Of a stretch of DNA of 64,000 nucleotides, positions 33,683-43,000 are shown one piece after another (positions within the stretch are counted from its first letter, which is position 1; each line of letters opens with the position of its first letter). Position numbers and translations under genes: made by a program. The notes beneath the pieces were generated by a model. That model searched no databases, was not told the origin of the DNA, and saw only the letters and a program-made list of their open reading frames with translations. This DNA is from Mesorhizobium sp. (GTDB taxonomy: Bacteria > Pseudomonadota > Alphaproteobacteria > Rhizobiales > Rhizobiaceae), in the NCBI GenBank assembly GCA_004963905.1, contig SUGL01000023.1:1-64000 (forward strand). Reading direction: 5' to 3'.

Positions 33683-35335
33683 TCACCAATCCTCAACGGG
33701 CAGGCGACGCTTCGGACGAACGGGATGATCGGCAGGCGCCGGCGTCGCCGGCCGCATCGCGTCGTAGGGCTTGGGCGCGTCTGCGGCGTGAGATTTGCGC
33801 ACGGCATTGCGCAGCGCGGTCTTCGACGGCTTCGTTCCGCCTGCGATCTCCGCGATCCGGCGGCGCAGCGTCACTTTCTCGACGTCCGTGCGCGCGTTCG
33901 CGGCACGTCGCTGCAGCCTGTCGGCCTCGTGCTCCCACAACGTCATCGGAGCAAGCATGCCGTCGCGCCGCTCCACGGATCGAAACTCCCTGGTTTCGGG
34001 ATCGCGGGCATAAACATGGCTGATGTCGCGCGGATCGTATCGAAGTTCGAGCTTGCCCAGCCGGTCTCGCTGCGGAACAAGCTCGCCCAGCCATGGTGAG
34101 TAATAGTCGAGCGCGAACATGCTGACGCCCTGCGGAGAGATGCGCCGCTCCGCTCCGGGCATGAATGCCAGCAGGACCCGAATGGGATCATCGTCGAAGC
34201 GTACAAGATCGTGCGCATGCCGGTCCCACTCTGTCGCCGGCACCTTCAGGGTCCTCCCGTTTTGCTGAAGATTGTGGTCGATCACCTCGAGCGCGACGCA
34301 TCGCTCGAGATCGGCGAAGCTCAGACGCGCCCGCTGCTCTGCGGGATATTGGTCGCGGTCCGCCACGGAGCGGCCGGTCGAGCCGGGTTGCGTTGCAAGA
34401 ACCCCATTGAGCTTTCCAAGCAGCCGTTCGACCACGCCACCCTGGTGGACGCGGCCGCGATCCCGGTAGCGGATGCGGATGCCGAAGTCCTCGCACCCGC
34501 GCTGGAAGGCATTACCTTTGAACTCCTTGGCCGAGTCGGTGACCAGCGATCGCGGCCGGCCGAACATCGGCCACCCATGCTCGATTCCGCGCGCGGCCAG
34601 CCATTCGTCCTTCGGACACATCGCCTGCGCCAAGCACAAGGCGACCGACAGCGCCGACGGCTTTTCGAGCGTGAGGCAGAAGCCGAGAATACAACGCGTC
34701 GCCACGTCGGTGACGAGCGTCAGGTAGGCGCGACCGACGAAGGTTCCGCCGCCCTCGACAACCTCGACGAAGTTGATGTCGGTCGGCGTGTGATCGATCT
34801 GGCAGACATCCAGCGGATGCGCCGCGTGGATGTATCCGGGCCGGGCCCTGAGCCGATGGAGATGTTTTGGGTTCGCAGATCGCTTCTTCGCGATTTCCTC
34901 AGGCCCAAACAGTGCGGGTATTCGGCGGGCGACAGTGAGATAGGACGGAGGAGCCAGGCCGGACTCCTCGCAGCGGGCGCGGATCTCGGCCACCACCGGA
35001 GCGAGGGGCGGAGCCTCCAGCACCAGCCACTGCTCTCGCAGTGTCGTCGTGATGATCTCCTCGATGTCCAGCTGAAGGCGCTTCTTTCGGGTCCGATCTC
35101 CGCCGGGCAAGAGCGACGTCACGGTCCGATCGACACGATAGCGTGCCAGCAGATTGTAGACCTGTCGCGTCGAGAGGCGCAGCTCGGCGGCCGCTCGTAC
35201 GATTGCCGTCTGCCGGGGACCAGAGCCGTCGAGAATCCTGTCGAGCTCGCGGGCAACGCGCCGCGCCGCCAACCATGCTTCGTCAGAATGCGATGAAGCA
35301 GACGCCGGTTTCAGGTTGTGCAGTCGGTTCGGCAA
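33683..35335 (-). CDS. tniA: TniA, DDE transposase
   Basis: A 550-residue transposase of the TniA/TnsB (Mu-like rve) class. The N-terminal helix-turn-helix region includes AAELRLSTRQVYNLLARYRV. The catalytic residues are D in LDVCQIDHTPTDI, D in SLVTDSAKEFKG and E in HQGGVVERLLGKL. A C-terminal basic tail follows. It lies about 70 bp inside the right transposon end and heads the tniA-tniB-tniQ operon. There is no TnsA-like endonuclease gene, so transposition would be replicative, as in Tn5053. Confidence 0.92.
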   Translation of the reverse strand: MPNRLHNLKPASASSHSDEAWLAARRVARELDRILDGSGPRQTAIVRAAAELRLSTRQVYNLLARYRVDRTVTSLLPGGDRTRKKRLQLDIEEIITTTLREQWLVLEAPPLAPVVAEIRARCEESGLAPPSYLTVARRIPALFGPEEIAKKRSANPKHLHRLRARPGYIHAAHPLDVCQIDHTPTDINFVEVVEGGGTFVGRAYLTLVTDVATRCILGFCLTLEKPSALSVALCLAQAMCPKDEWLAARGIEHGWPMFGRPRSLVTDSAKEFKGNAFQRGCEDFGIRIRYRDRGRVHQGGVVERLLGKLNGVLATQPGSTGRSVADRDQYPAEQRARLSFADLERCVALEVIDHNLQQNGRTLKVPATEWDRHAHDLVRFDDDPIRVLLAFMPGAERRISPQGVSMFALDYYSPWLGELVPQRDRLGKLELRYDPRDISHVYARDPETREFRSVERRDGMLAPMTLWEHEADRLQRRAANARTDVEKVTLRRRIAEIAGGTKPSKTALRNAVRKSHAADAPKPYDAMRPATPAPADHPVRPKRRLPVEDW

Positions 35336-35454
35336 ATCGAGCGGTCAGTGAAATCGTTAGCGGAAAATCGTCCCGCATTTATCGGCTAAACCTAACGCGC
35401 GTATGACATTTGGACGTTTGAAATCGCGAAGTAAAAGCGACAGCGACCGAGGCT

Positions 35455-36522
35455 TTGGCGCGGCTCGACGAGCGCCTGGCGCGCTCTCCCGTCCGCGACG
35501 GCTTTGTCGAACGCCAGCATTTTGCCGACGCGGCCTCGTCCCTCTGGCTCGAGGGCGAGCTCGTCCACCTCGAGGACCTGGTCCTGCACGACGCCCACAT
35601 GGACATCCGCACGCCGACCCACGAGCTCACCCGGGCGCGCGCGGTGCTGCGCGCCCGCCGGCGCATTTTTGCGCAAAAACCGGACTGGGCGCTCAGCCGT
35701 GACGGTTTTTTGGCCCTGACCGGCCGGGGTGGCGCGACGCCGGCGTCGGGACCAAAAAGCCGGGACGGGGAGGGGGCTGGAACTGCCTCTGTTGAACCCG
35801 ACGTTCGGGATGACGCTGAGGATGATCTGCTGGCTGAAGAGTTTGCCGAGATCGATGCTGTCCTGGCGCGCTCATCAAAGATTCTGAGCGGCGCCGAGGT
35901 GCCTGGTCGAAAGGAGGAAACGTCACGACGTGACCGGCCGGAGCCGCAAAACGGCCTGATCTACGATCTCGACTGGAATGAAGAGGAACGGCGGGGCGAA
36001 TGGCAGGCTGTGCTCGCCGACTCGCGGGAGTGGCCATTGGTGCTGCGCGCCGCGATCTTGCTCGAGGCCTGGTCGGATATCGAGGTGTTGCAGCATGCCG
36101 CCTGGCTCGGGCCGCTGCTTGTCGCTGCGCTGCTGCGGCAGGAGGGTCTTGCCGGCAACCATCTCGCCTGCCTGCATCTCGGCGCGAAAAACATTCCGCG
36201 GGAGCGGCGGCGGGCGCGCAATCGTCGCGACCGGCTACTGGCCTCTCTCGATGCCATTCACGACGCAGCAGTGGCTGGCCTCAAGGAGCATGACCGTCTC
36301 GTGCTGGCGAAAAGCCAGATGGAGCGCCGGCTGCGCGAGCGCCGCGCCAGCTCGAAACTGCCGGATCTGGTCGAATTGGTCCTCTCGCGGCCGATCGTCT
36401 CCACCGCCATGATCCAGGACAGACTAAAGGTGACAAAACAGGGAGCGCTCAACCTCGTCGGCGAACTCGGTCTGCGCGAGATGACGGGGAGAGGAAGGTT
36501 TCGCGCCTGGGGCGTCGTATGA
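35455..36522 (+). pseudogene. RHE_PE00001-like (DUF1612/HTH) gene lacking its 5' end
   Basis: The 355-residue frame belongs to the rhizobial plasmid family named after RHE_PE00001: HFADAASSLWLEGELVHLED, LHDAHMDIRTPTHELTRARA and a C-terminal helix-turn-helix (VSTAMIQDRLKVTKQGALNL). Sequence similarity continues upstream to about 35434 (KATATEALARL), but there is no ATG and a stop precedes it. The natural first 20 or so residues are missing because the tniABQ element lies there; their remnant is at 27077. A TTG at 35455 could still start a nearly full protein, so it may retain function. In related plasmids this gene follows DUF1403 and scpB. Confidence 0.7.
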
Positions 36523-36707
36523 CCACGCTTCACGGCCCGCGTTAGTCGTCTAGGAAGAGTTGTGTCGTATTTGGCTTTCGAACACGTCGGGGATGGGGAC
36601 AAGTTGGAAATAAGGCAAGATGCGTGGGTGGCCGGCAGCGACTGCTGCTAAATTAGGCCACCGAATCATTACGTCGTTTACAACTTTGCCGAAACTTGGG
36701 GGGGCGC

Positions 36708-38552
36708 GTGTCAGAAACGCCATCTATACATGCGTGGATCAGGTTTCTCAGAAACTACGGGCCGATCCCCACCAACGACAACATGTATGACGAGACGATT
36801 CAGCGTGCGCTGCGTCGTCACAAAATTCGGCCGATTACACTGCCCGCGCCACTTCGCGACGAGCTCGCTGAAAATTTTCGCGGGGCCTCCCCAGGTTCAT
36901 ACATCATCACCGGCACAGCAGGGGATGGAAAAACATATCATTGCCGAGAGGTCTGGATCGAACTCGGCGGCGACGCGAACCTCTGGAACCTGGGCGTCAA
37001 GGTTCAGCGTCTGGACCTCGGCGATAAGCGCTCGCTTGTCGTCGTCAAAGATTTGAGCGAACTGCGCGATGACGAAAGTGCATCGCTTATCGCTGAATTC
37101 TCGGCCGATATCGCGAATCAGACCGCAGCAACCTTCTATCTCCTTGCCGCCAATCACGGGCAGCTCCTCGAGAAATTCAAATCTGCGCCGAAGACGCCTG
37201 AGATCGAACGGGCGAGCCAAGTTGTCGAAGACCTCTTGGTTACGGGCGTGACGAACGACGCGGGAATTCGTCTCGAACTGAGAGACCTCAGTCGATCTCC
37301 GGCGGCTCAGATGGTAACGGCGATCATCAAGGCGATAACAGAGCATGAAGGTTGGCAGGGCTGCGACGGCTGCTCCGCGCGCAGCGACGGCGCAATCTGT
37401 CCCATCTTCGAAAATCGCCGACGGCTCATAGGCGTCGGTGAAGAGGATCCATTCAAAAGGCGGCTTGCGGCGGTCATTGAACTTAGCGAGCGCAACGGGA
37501 GCCATTTTCCGGTGCGTCAACTCCTGGCGTTGATTGCCAACAGTCTCCTCGGTCATCCCGACGCCCGGGACGGATTGATGACATGCGCCGACGTGCCTGC
37601 GCTGCAGGACGCCGGACACCTCGATTTAGCGAGCATCTACCGCAACATTTTTGGTGAGAATCTGAAACCGAGCAGGGCTGAGAAGACGGAACTCTTTCGG
37701 AAGCTCAACGCGTTTGGGATCGGTGCGGAAACGAGCAACCGGGTTGACAATCTGCTCGTCTATGGCGCTGACGATCCGGCCTATAAGGCCGACTACGATG
37801 AACTTGTCGTCTCGGATCCCGTGTACGGGGCGACCGCCGCCTTTACCGCTGCTCAACGCACTTACCTTGAAGGAGCCGACGCCAACGGTCGCACCGTGTT
37901 TCTCGGAGCGCTTCGCGCACAACGGCAGCGCCTGTTCTTTACGATGCCAGAGTCCAAGATCGACGAGTACGATCTGTGGGACCTCAGTGTGTTTCGTTAC
38001 GCCGGCCTGTATCTCGAAACGGCACAAAGAATCTCAGCCGGACAAGTCGCGCCCCGGCAGGCGGTCAGTATGGTCGTCCGCGGGCTGAATCGTATCTTCA
38101 CGGGGATGCTGGTTCAGAACCAGGATGAGCTTGTGCTTGCGACGTCTGGCAGCTTTTCGCAGTCGAAGCGCAGTCCTCTGCTCGATGAAATTATCTCGGT
38201 ACCGCGTGCGAGCGGTGAAGAGGTCAGCATCGTCCCAGACAAAGCTGGCCGACACTTCGGAGTATCGGTCAAGCTGGTGCGAGGCGGCGAAATTCCTCCC
38301 GTGTTCCTGGCACTTTCGCCGACGAGGTTCGAGTTCCTCGGGCGCGTCGCCGAGGGCGCACTGCCGAGCAGTTTCTCGCTTGAGTGTCACGAAGATCTAC
38401 TCGCTTTCAAAGCGCGTCTGCTGCGGGAGACTGAAAACCGCCGCAAGCTCGATGGCGACGACGTCACGGCAGACGGAGAACTCGTTCTGCGGTTTATCGA
38501 TATCAATTCCGATGGCCGCGCTCAGCCGCGACGCGTGATCGTGCGAGTATGA
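36708..38552 (+). CDS. sspF: SspF/DptF-like phosphorothioation-dependent restriction protein
   Basis: A 614-residue P-loop protein, first gene of a three-gene block that matches DptF-DptG-DptH (DndFGH), used with sspABCD as SspFGH. Walker A is ITGTAGDGKTYHC (69-76), and a cysteine cluster WQGCDGCSARSDGAIC (about 216-231) may bind zinc. GTG 36708 after a G-rich stretch is taken as the start. It overlaps sspG by 4 bp. The complex damages DNA that lacks the phosphorothioate mark. Assignment rests on order, size and motif; direct homology should be confirmed. Confidence 0.75.
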   Translation: MSETPSIHAWIRFLRNYGPIPTNDNMYDETIQRALRRHKIRPITLPAPLRDELAENFRGASPGSYIITGTAGDGKTYHCREVWIELGGDANLWNLGVKVQRLDLGDKRSLVVVKDLSELRDDESASLIAEFSADIANQTAATFYLLAANHGQLLEKFKSAPKTPEIERASQVVEDLLVTGVTNDAGIRLELRDLSRSPAAQMVTAIIKAITEHEGWQGCDGCSARSDGAICPIFENRRRLIGVGEEDPFKRRLAAVIELSERNGSHFPVRQLLALIANSLLGHPDARDGLMTCADVPALQDAGHLDLASIYRNIFGENLKPSRAEKTELFRKLNAFGIGAETSNRVDNLLVYGADDPAYKADYDELVVSDPVYGATAAFTAAQRTYLEGADANGRTVFLGALRAQRQRLFFTMPESKIDEYDLWDLSVFRYAGLYLETAQRISAGQVAPRQAVSMVVRGLNRIFTGMLVQNQDELVLATSGSFSQSKRSPLLDEIISVPRASGEEVSIVPDKAGRHFGVSVKLVRGGEIPPVFLALSPTRFEFLGRVAEGALPSSFSLECHEDLLAFKARLLRETENRRKLDGDDVTADGELVLRFIDINSDGRAQPRRVIVRV

Positions 38553-40096
38553 CAATGGAATTTCTTGATCGCCCCACCCAGTTCGAAGAACGCACCGGTC
38601 CCGCCTATTGGATCGACGAAGCGATTTGGGGACATCGCCTTCATGACGAGCAGTCGCCGTGGCTGACGTTCCTCGAGTTTCTGACGGTGCTTCTGTCGGA
38701 ACACCGTGAAGGGCGGGCCCTGAGCGAGGAAACCTACAACAGTCTCTCGTATAAGCCCCAGCTTCAGCTACGCCTGCGCAACCTGGTGTTCAACAATCCC
38801 CATGTGATGACCGTTCGCGCCGAAGCAGGGTCAGACGACGCGGCTTGGTCACTTTGGCTCAATAAGATGGCCGAAACGGCAGGCGGCATCGACAAGCCTG
38901 ATTTCAGGTATCTACGCGATCGCTTCGAAACTTTCGACGATTTCGCGGCCGTCTTGAACTTCCTCCAAGGCTCGGCGATTGAAGGGTCGAGCAACAAGCG
39001 GTGGAGCTCTAAGTTCGTCTTCCCGTTTGGGGCTCATTCTCTGTTCGAAGACGTCAACGTCAAGCCGAACGGCAGCGTCTCGAACGATCGTCGGTTTTTC
39101 GCACGCACCGGCGAGATCCTCTACCTCATGTTGAGCAGGAGCAAGCACGCTGACGAGCTTCGCGTATTGCTGACGTCTCGTTTTCTGGATCAACCGGCCC
39201 CCTATGATGCGATGGCGCGCGCGCTCCAGGGAGATATCCAGCTCGCCAAGGCAGAGCGTGGGGGTGCCTATCTGCCGTGTTCTAAGCATCCTGTTTTCGA
39301 TCGCATGGCGGAAGATTGGCTTTCAATCCTGAAGTTGCCCATTCCCGGCCATGACGCAGTTCCGCACCTTGTGACCACTGCTGGTCTCAATCTGCTTCTC
39401 TATCAACTCGATCGGGCAAGAGAGCTGCTTGATCGTTCTCCTGTCGAACTGGTTTGCGAAATCGTCTCGCCAAAAAAGTCCGTTGTGCGGGATCTGTCGG
39501 CCGACTCCTATCAACACAACAACATGCTGCCGCAACTGGCGATCGAGCGTTTTATCCTGCGCATTGCCGAGACGCAGGCCTGGACTGCGGCCGTTGCATC
39601 TGACGAACCCGTCTTGAGGGCCAGTGACCTCATGCAGCGCGAGTTCGGATGGCCAGACGGGGACGAAGACGAGACTGTCGGCGATCCGAAGCAACTGCTT
39701 GACGAGCTGCTCAGGAAGGCCACCACGCGTCACAAACAGCACGTGGGTAAAATTCATGCGACATGGTCGCGCGCAATCGGATTGTCGTCGCGTCGATCGA
39801 GCCGTCGCGTGCGCTATGCACCAACCGATCGGCTGCTGAAGACCCTCGTCGTGGCGTGCGTGGACAACAGACTTGAATTTAAAGACTTCCTGGTGCGCTT
39901 ACATCAGCGCTACGGGATCGTCATCGGGGATGCGCAGGCACGATCGTTTGTCGATGCCGGGACCGCGGATCAGGAAGACTTTTCGGACAATGCGCATCGC
40001 CTTGAAGAGCGATTGGCAAGCCTCGGTCTTCTCAGACGCCTATCCGATAGTTGCGCCTACGTCGAAAACCCATTCCAGAGAGCGAGAGCCGAGTGA
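38549..40096 (+). CDS. sspG: SspG/DptG-like protein of the phosphorothioation restriction complex
   Basis: A 515-residue protein between the F and H genes, overlapping both by 4 bp (ATGA and GTGA). It is acidic and helical with no nucleotide-binding motif; notable stretches are FLTVLLSEHREGRALSEETY and the basic segment AIGLSSRRSSRRVRYAPTDR near residue 410. DptG proteins are similarly featureless, so the name follows from position. Confidence 0.65.
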   Translation: MTMEFLDRPTQFEERTGPAYWIDEAIWGHRLHDEQSPWLTFLEFLTVLLSEHREGRALSEETYNSLSYKPQLQLRLRNLVFNNPHVMTVRAEAGSDDAAWSLWLNKMAETAGGIDKPDFRYLRDRFETFDDFAAVLNFLQGSAIEGSSNKRWSSKFVFPFGAHSLFEDVNVKPNGSVSNDRRFFARTGEILYLMLSRSKHADELRVLLTSRFLDQPAPYDAMARALQGDIQLAKAERGGAYLPCSKHPVFDRMAEDWLSILKLPIPGHDAVPHLVTTAGLNLLLYQLDRARELLDRSPVELVCEIVSPKKSVVRDLSADSYQHNNMLPQLAIERFILRIAETQAWTAAVASDEPVLRASDLMQREFGWPDGDEDETVGDPKQLLDELLRKATTRHKQHVGKIHATWSRAIGLSSRRSSRRVRYAPTDRLLKTLVVACVDNRLEFKDFLVRLHQRYGIVIGDAQARSFVDAGTADQEDFSDNAHRLEERLASLGLLRRLSDSCAYVENPFQRARAE

Positions 40097-43000
40097 ACCC
40101 CTCTGATCTCATTGGCGCCGCCGGCGCGACATCGATCCGTTTGCGTCTTGACGCGCTCTCGCCGGACGATGGCATGGCGCGCTACCTTCTTGATCGTCTG
40201 ACCGGCGAGCAGGTCGCTGCGATCACTCAGGCGTTACTCACCGATGCGAAAGCCACCGAGCTTTTGAAAATCGCGCTGCCGCGCAGCCTGGTTTCACCCT
40301 TCGGACTTCCGGAAAGCGTAATGACGGACGAGCGGATGGTGGCGATCCGGCACGCCGACTGCGACCGTCCGGCACTTCTTTTTGCCAACACGGATGAAGA
40401 CCAAGGTGCCTCCCTCGGGGATGTGACCCTGATCGGGGCGAAACAGCTGACGGAAGAGTCAGGGCCTTGGGTCGAGGCGGCCGCCGTGGGCCTGGGTCTG
40501 AGCGAGAGCCAGATCGCGACCTGGAGGGCTGCGTTGAGGGGACTGACCGCGGCCGATGACTGGACGCTCCACCAGATTGCAACCTACGTCGCCATGACCC
40601 GAACCCGTATTGAAACCGATGCGGTGCCGGTCACGGATGCACTGGGATGGGCATTGCCCGCATTGCGCCTACCACGCGACAGCGGCTACTTCCTAGGGCT
40701 TGGCGAACGCGACCGCGAAGTCCCGCGTCGGTGGAAGAAGCTGTTTGAAAAGCTCGTCGCCGATCGCAAACCATTGATGGTCAAGCAGCGCCCCAATCGC
40801 CAGCTCGTCGAAAATGAAGAGTTGAGAGAGCAGTTCGCGGAGGTGCGGGACGATATCCCCGCGGAGGTCCATCCTGCCATCGAGGCCTTCATTGAGGCAG
40901 CGCCAGGCTGGGGCCTAGAAGCAGAGGCGCTCAGCCTGTTCGAATGGGAGGCTGAGAGCGTTCTTCAGCTGTTTTCCGGGATCAAGCTGAAGAAAACGTC
41001 GCTCGCCCAAGAGACAATCAATTTCTTCGAGTTCACGTTTCCCGACCGACTGAGTCCAGCCGACAACGAGTACCTCCGCGTTCTCAAGGGACGATCGCTG
41101 AAGGAGACGCGTGAGGACGACCGCGAATTTTTCGAGGCGCACAGGGATGATCTGGGGCAAGACAAAGCTCTACGGGTCAAGTGGGAGCGCTTCGTCTTCG
41201 GTCGCCCGATCGAATGCACCGATTTCCTTGAAGGCCTGCTGCGAGTCATTGAACGTCTCTTTGGCCAGGTGAACCTCGGAGGTGGGTCCCGTAAATTGAG
41301 CATTAAGTCGGCCCGGCGATCGCGTAACCAGTGGCTCGACCTCAATGCTGACGTTGGCCTGTATTTCGGCCTGCGCTACAGAGGGTTGCCCGCGCTTCTC
41401 GGCGCAGCCGTCGAATGGGACGTGCCCCATCTCTTTAGCTACGAAGAACTGCTCGATCGCGCGAAAGCGCGTCAAAAAAAGTACCGGCGAAACGAGTCGA
41501 CGGCGCGAAGCGCCTTGCAGATCAAATTCGATGTGGCGCTAATAGCCGGACGGGAGCGGGCAACCGTTCAGCTCGTGTGGACCGGGCAACCACCCGCCAT
41601 CGGTCTGGAACTGCCGAAGGACCTCGGCCGCCTCATCAAGCGCCCGCTTGGGCGCAGCAGCGTCGCGCGCCTCTCGGTCAGCCGAAAGGGCGCACTCCAG
41701 TCGGTATCTCTCACCGATACGGGAACGCTGCAACCAGCCTTCGGGCAGGATGCCGGAACGCTTATCCCACGAACGAACACCGGTATCGACCTTGCGAAGC
41801 TCTTCCCAAAACTCTTGAAGGATGCAAGGGACGCCGGCCGGATCACACAGGCCGGCGCTGACGACATTGCTGCGGCGTGGAAGCAATTTGCCGCCTTGTA
41901 TACCGACGCGCTTACATCACTGCAGTCGTCCGGGTACGCGTCTGCCACCATTGTCGCGCAGGCTGACGCCTACGGCGCCCTGCTGAACAGTCTGATCAAG
42001 AATGCCATAGGTGATCTTAACCGCCGCGATATCTGCGAGCCGGTGCTGCGGATCGGGACGATCGAAGTGCTTGGAAGCGCTCCGTCAGCCATTGTCGCAC
42101 CTTGGCATCCCCTACGCCTGGCTGGTGTCGCGGCCAAAATGCGTTCGGTCGCTGGCTTAGCCGACTATCTCTTGTCGGATGTCGATTTGAACTTCGGCGA
42201 CTCGCGTCTGTTTTTCAGCGATCTCCGCGACGAACTCAGCCATCCGCTCTATCCTGAAGTGGCCGTCGGCTATGAGGGCAGCGAACCCGTCCTGCTCACG
42301 GAAACAAGTACGGTCAACGACTACAGTCTGGTCGAGCGGCCGGTCCGCGATCCATCCGAGGCGACCACAGATGTCGATCCATCAGAGGCCGCAAGACAGA
42401 TTCGCGCACTGCTTGAACGCTATCTCGACCTGCAGCCGCATGAGCGATCGAATCTGAGCATCATGCTCTACAATTGCGATGCGGCGGGTCTGCCGCTCGC
42501 AACCGTGAGCGCGCTAAGTTCTGTGCAGGACCAGGAAGAAGTTCATTGCAATGTGCTGGTCCGCCATCGCGATCGGGCCCGCTTGTCCGGAGTCTACACC
42601 GAGCTGCTTGAACGATCGGAAAACGATCCCGATGCGGTGGTGGTCAGCGAGACATCGCGGAACTTCATGTCGAAGCTGCGCATCGGCGTCATGCTCGACG
42701 TCGCAGGCGGATCAAAGTCGGGCGGATCACGCGAGATAGACGTGGCCTTCCTGCACGACGTTGTCTCCCGTCAAGCGCGTGAACAGTGGTTCCCGGTTCC
42801 GGCTTTGCCGGATAATCCTTCCTTACTGCAACACGTGCCGGCCCGCTGGTCGTACCGGCGGGTCACCGCCGAAGACGAACTGAAGGCGACGAGTTACCTG
42901 ACGTGCCCGCGTCAGCCAGATGCTGGCTGGGCCTATATCGACGCCGTCGCGAACGTTGTTCGGCGCCAGTCGCACGGTCCAGACGAACATTATCTGCCGG

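Larger units (their letters stand above)
27126..35408. mobile_element. tniABQ (Tn5053/Tn7-like) transposon carrying a CBASS operon
   Basis: The candidate ends read TGTAAGCTGACTTTCAGG (27126 on) and, on the minus strand, TGTCATACGCGCGTTAGG (35408 back). Both start TGT, share AGGT at positions 16-19 and have TAGCCGA just inside, as expected for TnsB/TniA-type ends with internal binding repeats. The right end carries tniA, tniB and tniQ; the left 4 kb carry CBASS with its regulators. The two halves of a DUF1612-type gene flank it. No clean 5-bp duplication is seen at the TGT/ACA ends; TCGCGA occurs at 27120-27125 and again at 35424-35429, 15 bp outside the right end. The borders are therefore approximate. 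Confidence 0.6.

Noticed and set aside
35341..35408. Possible fourth dif-like site (CGATAAATG region)
   Set aside because: Only one arm fits; the region is better explained as the repeat-containing end of the tni transposon.
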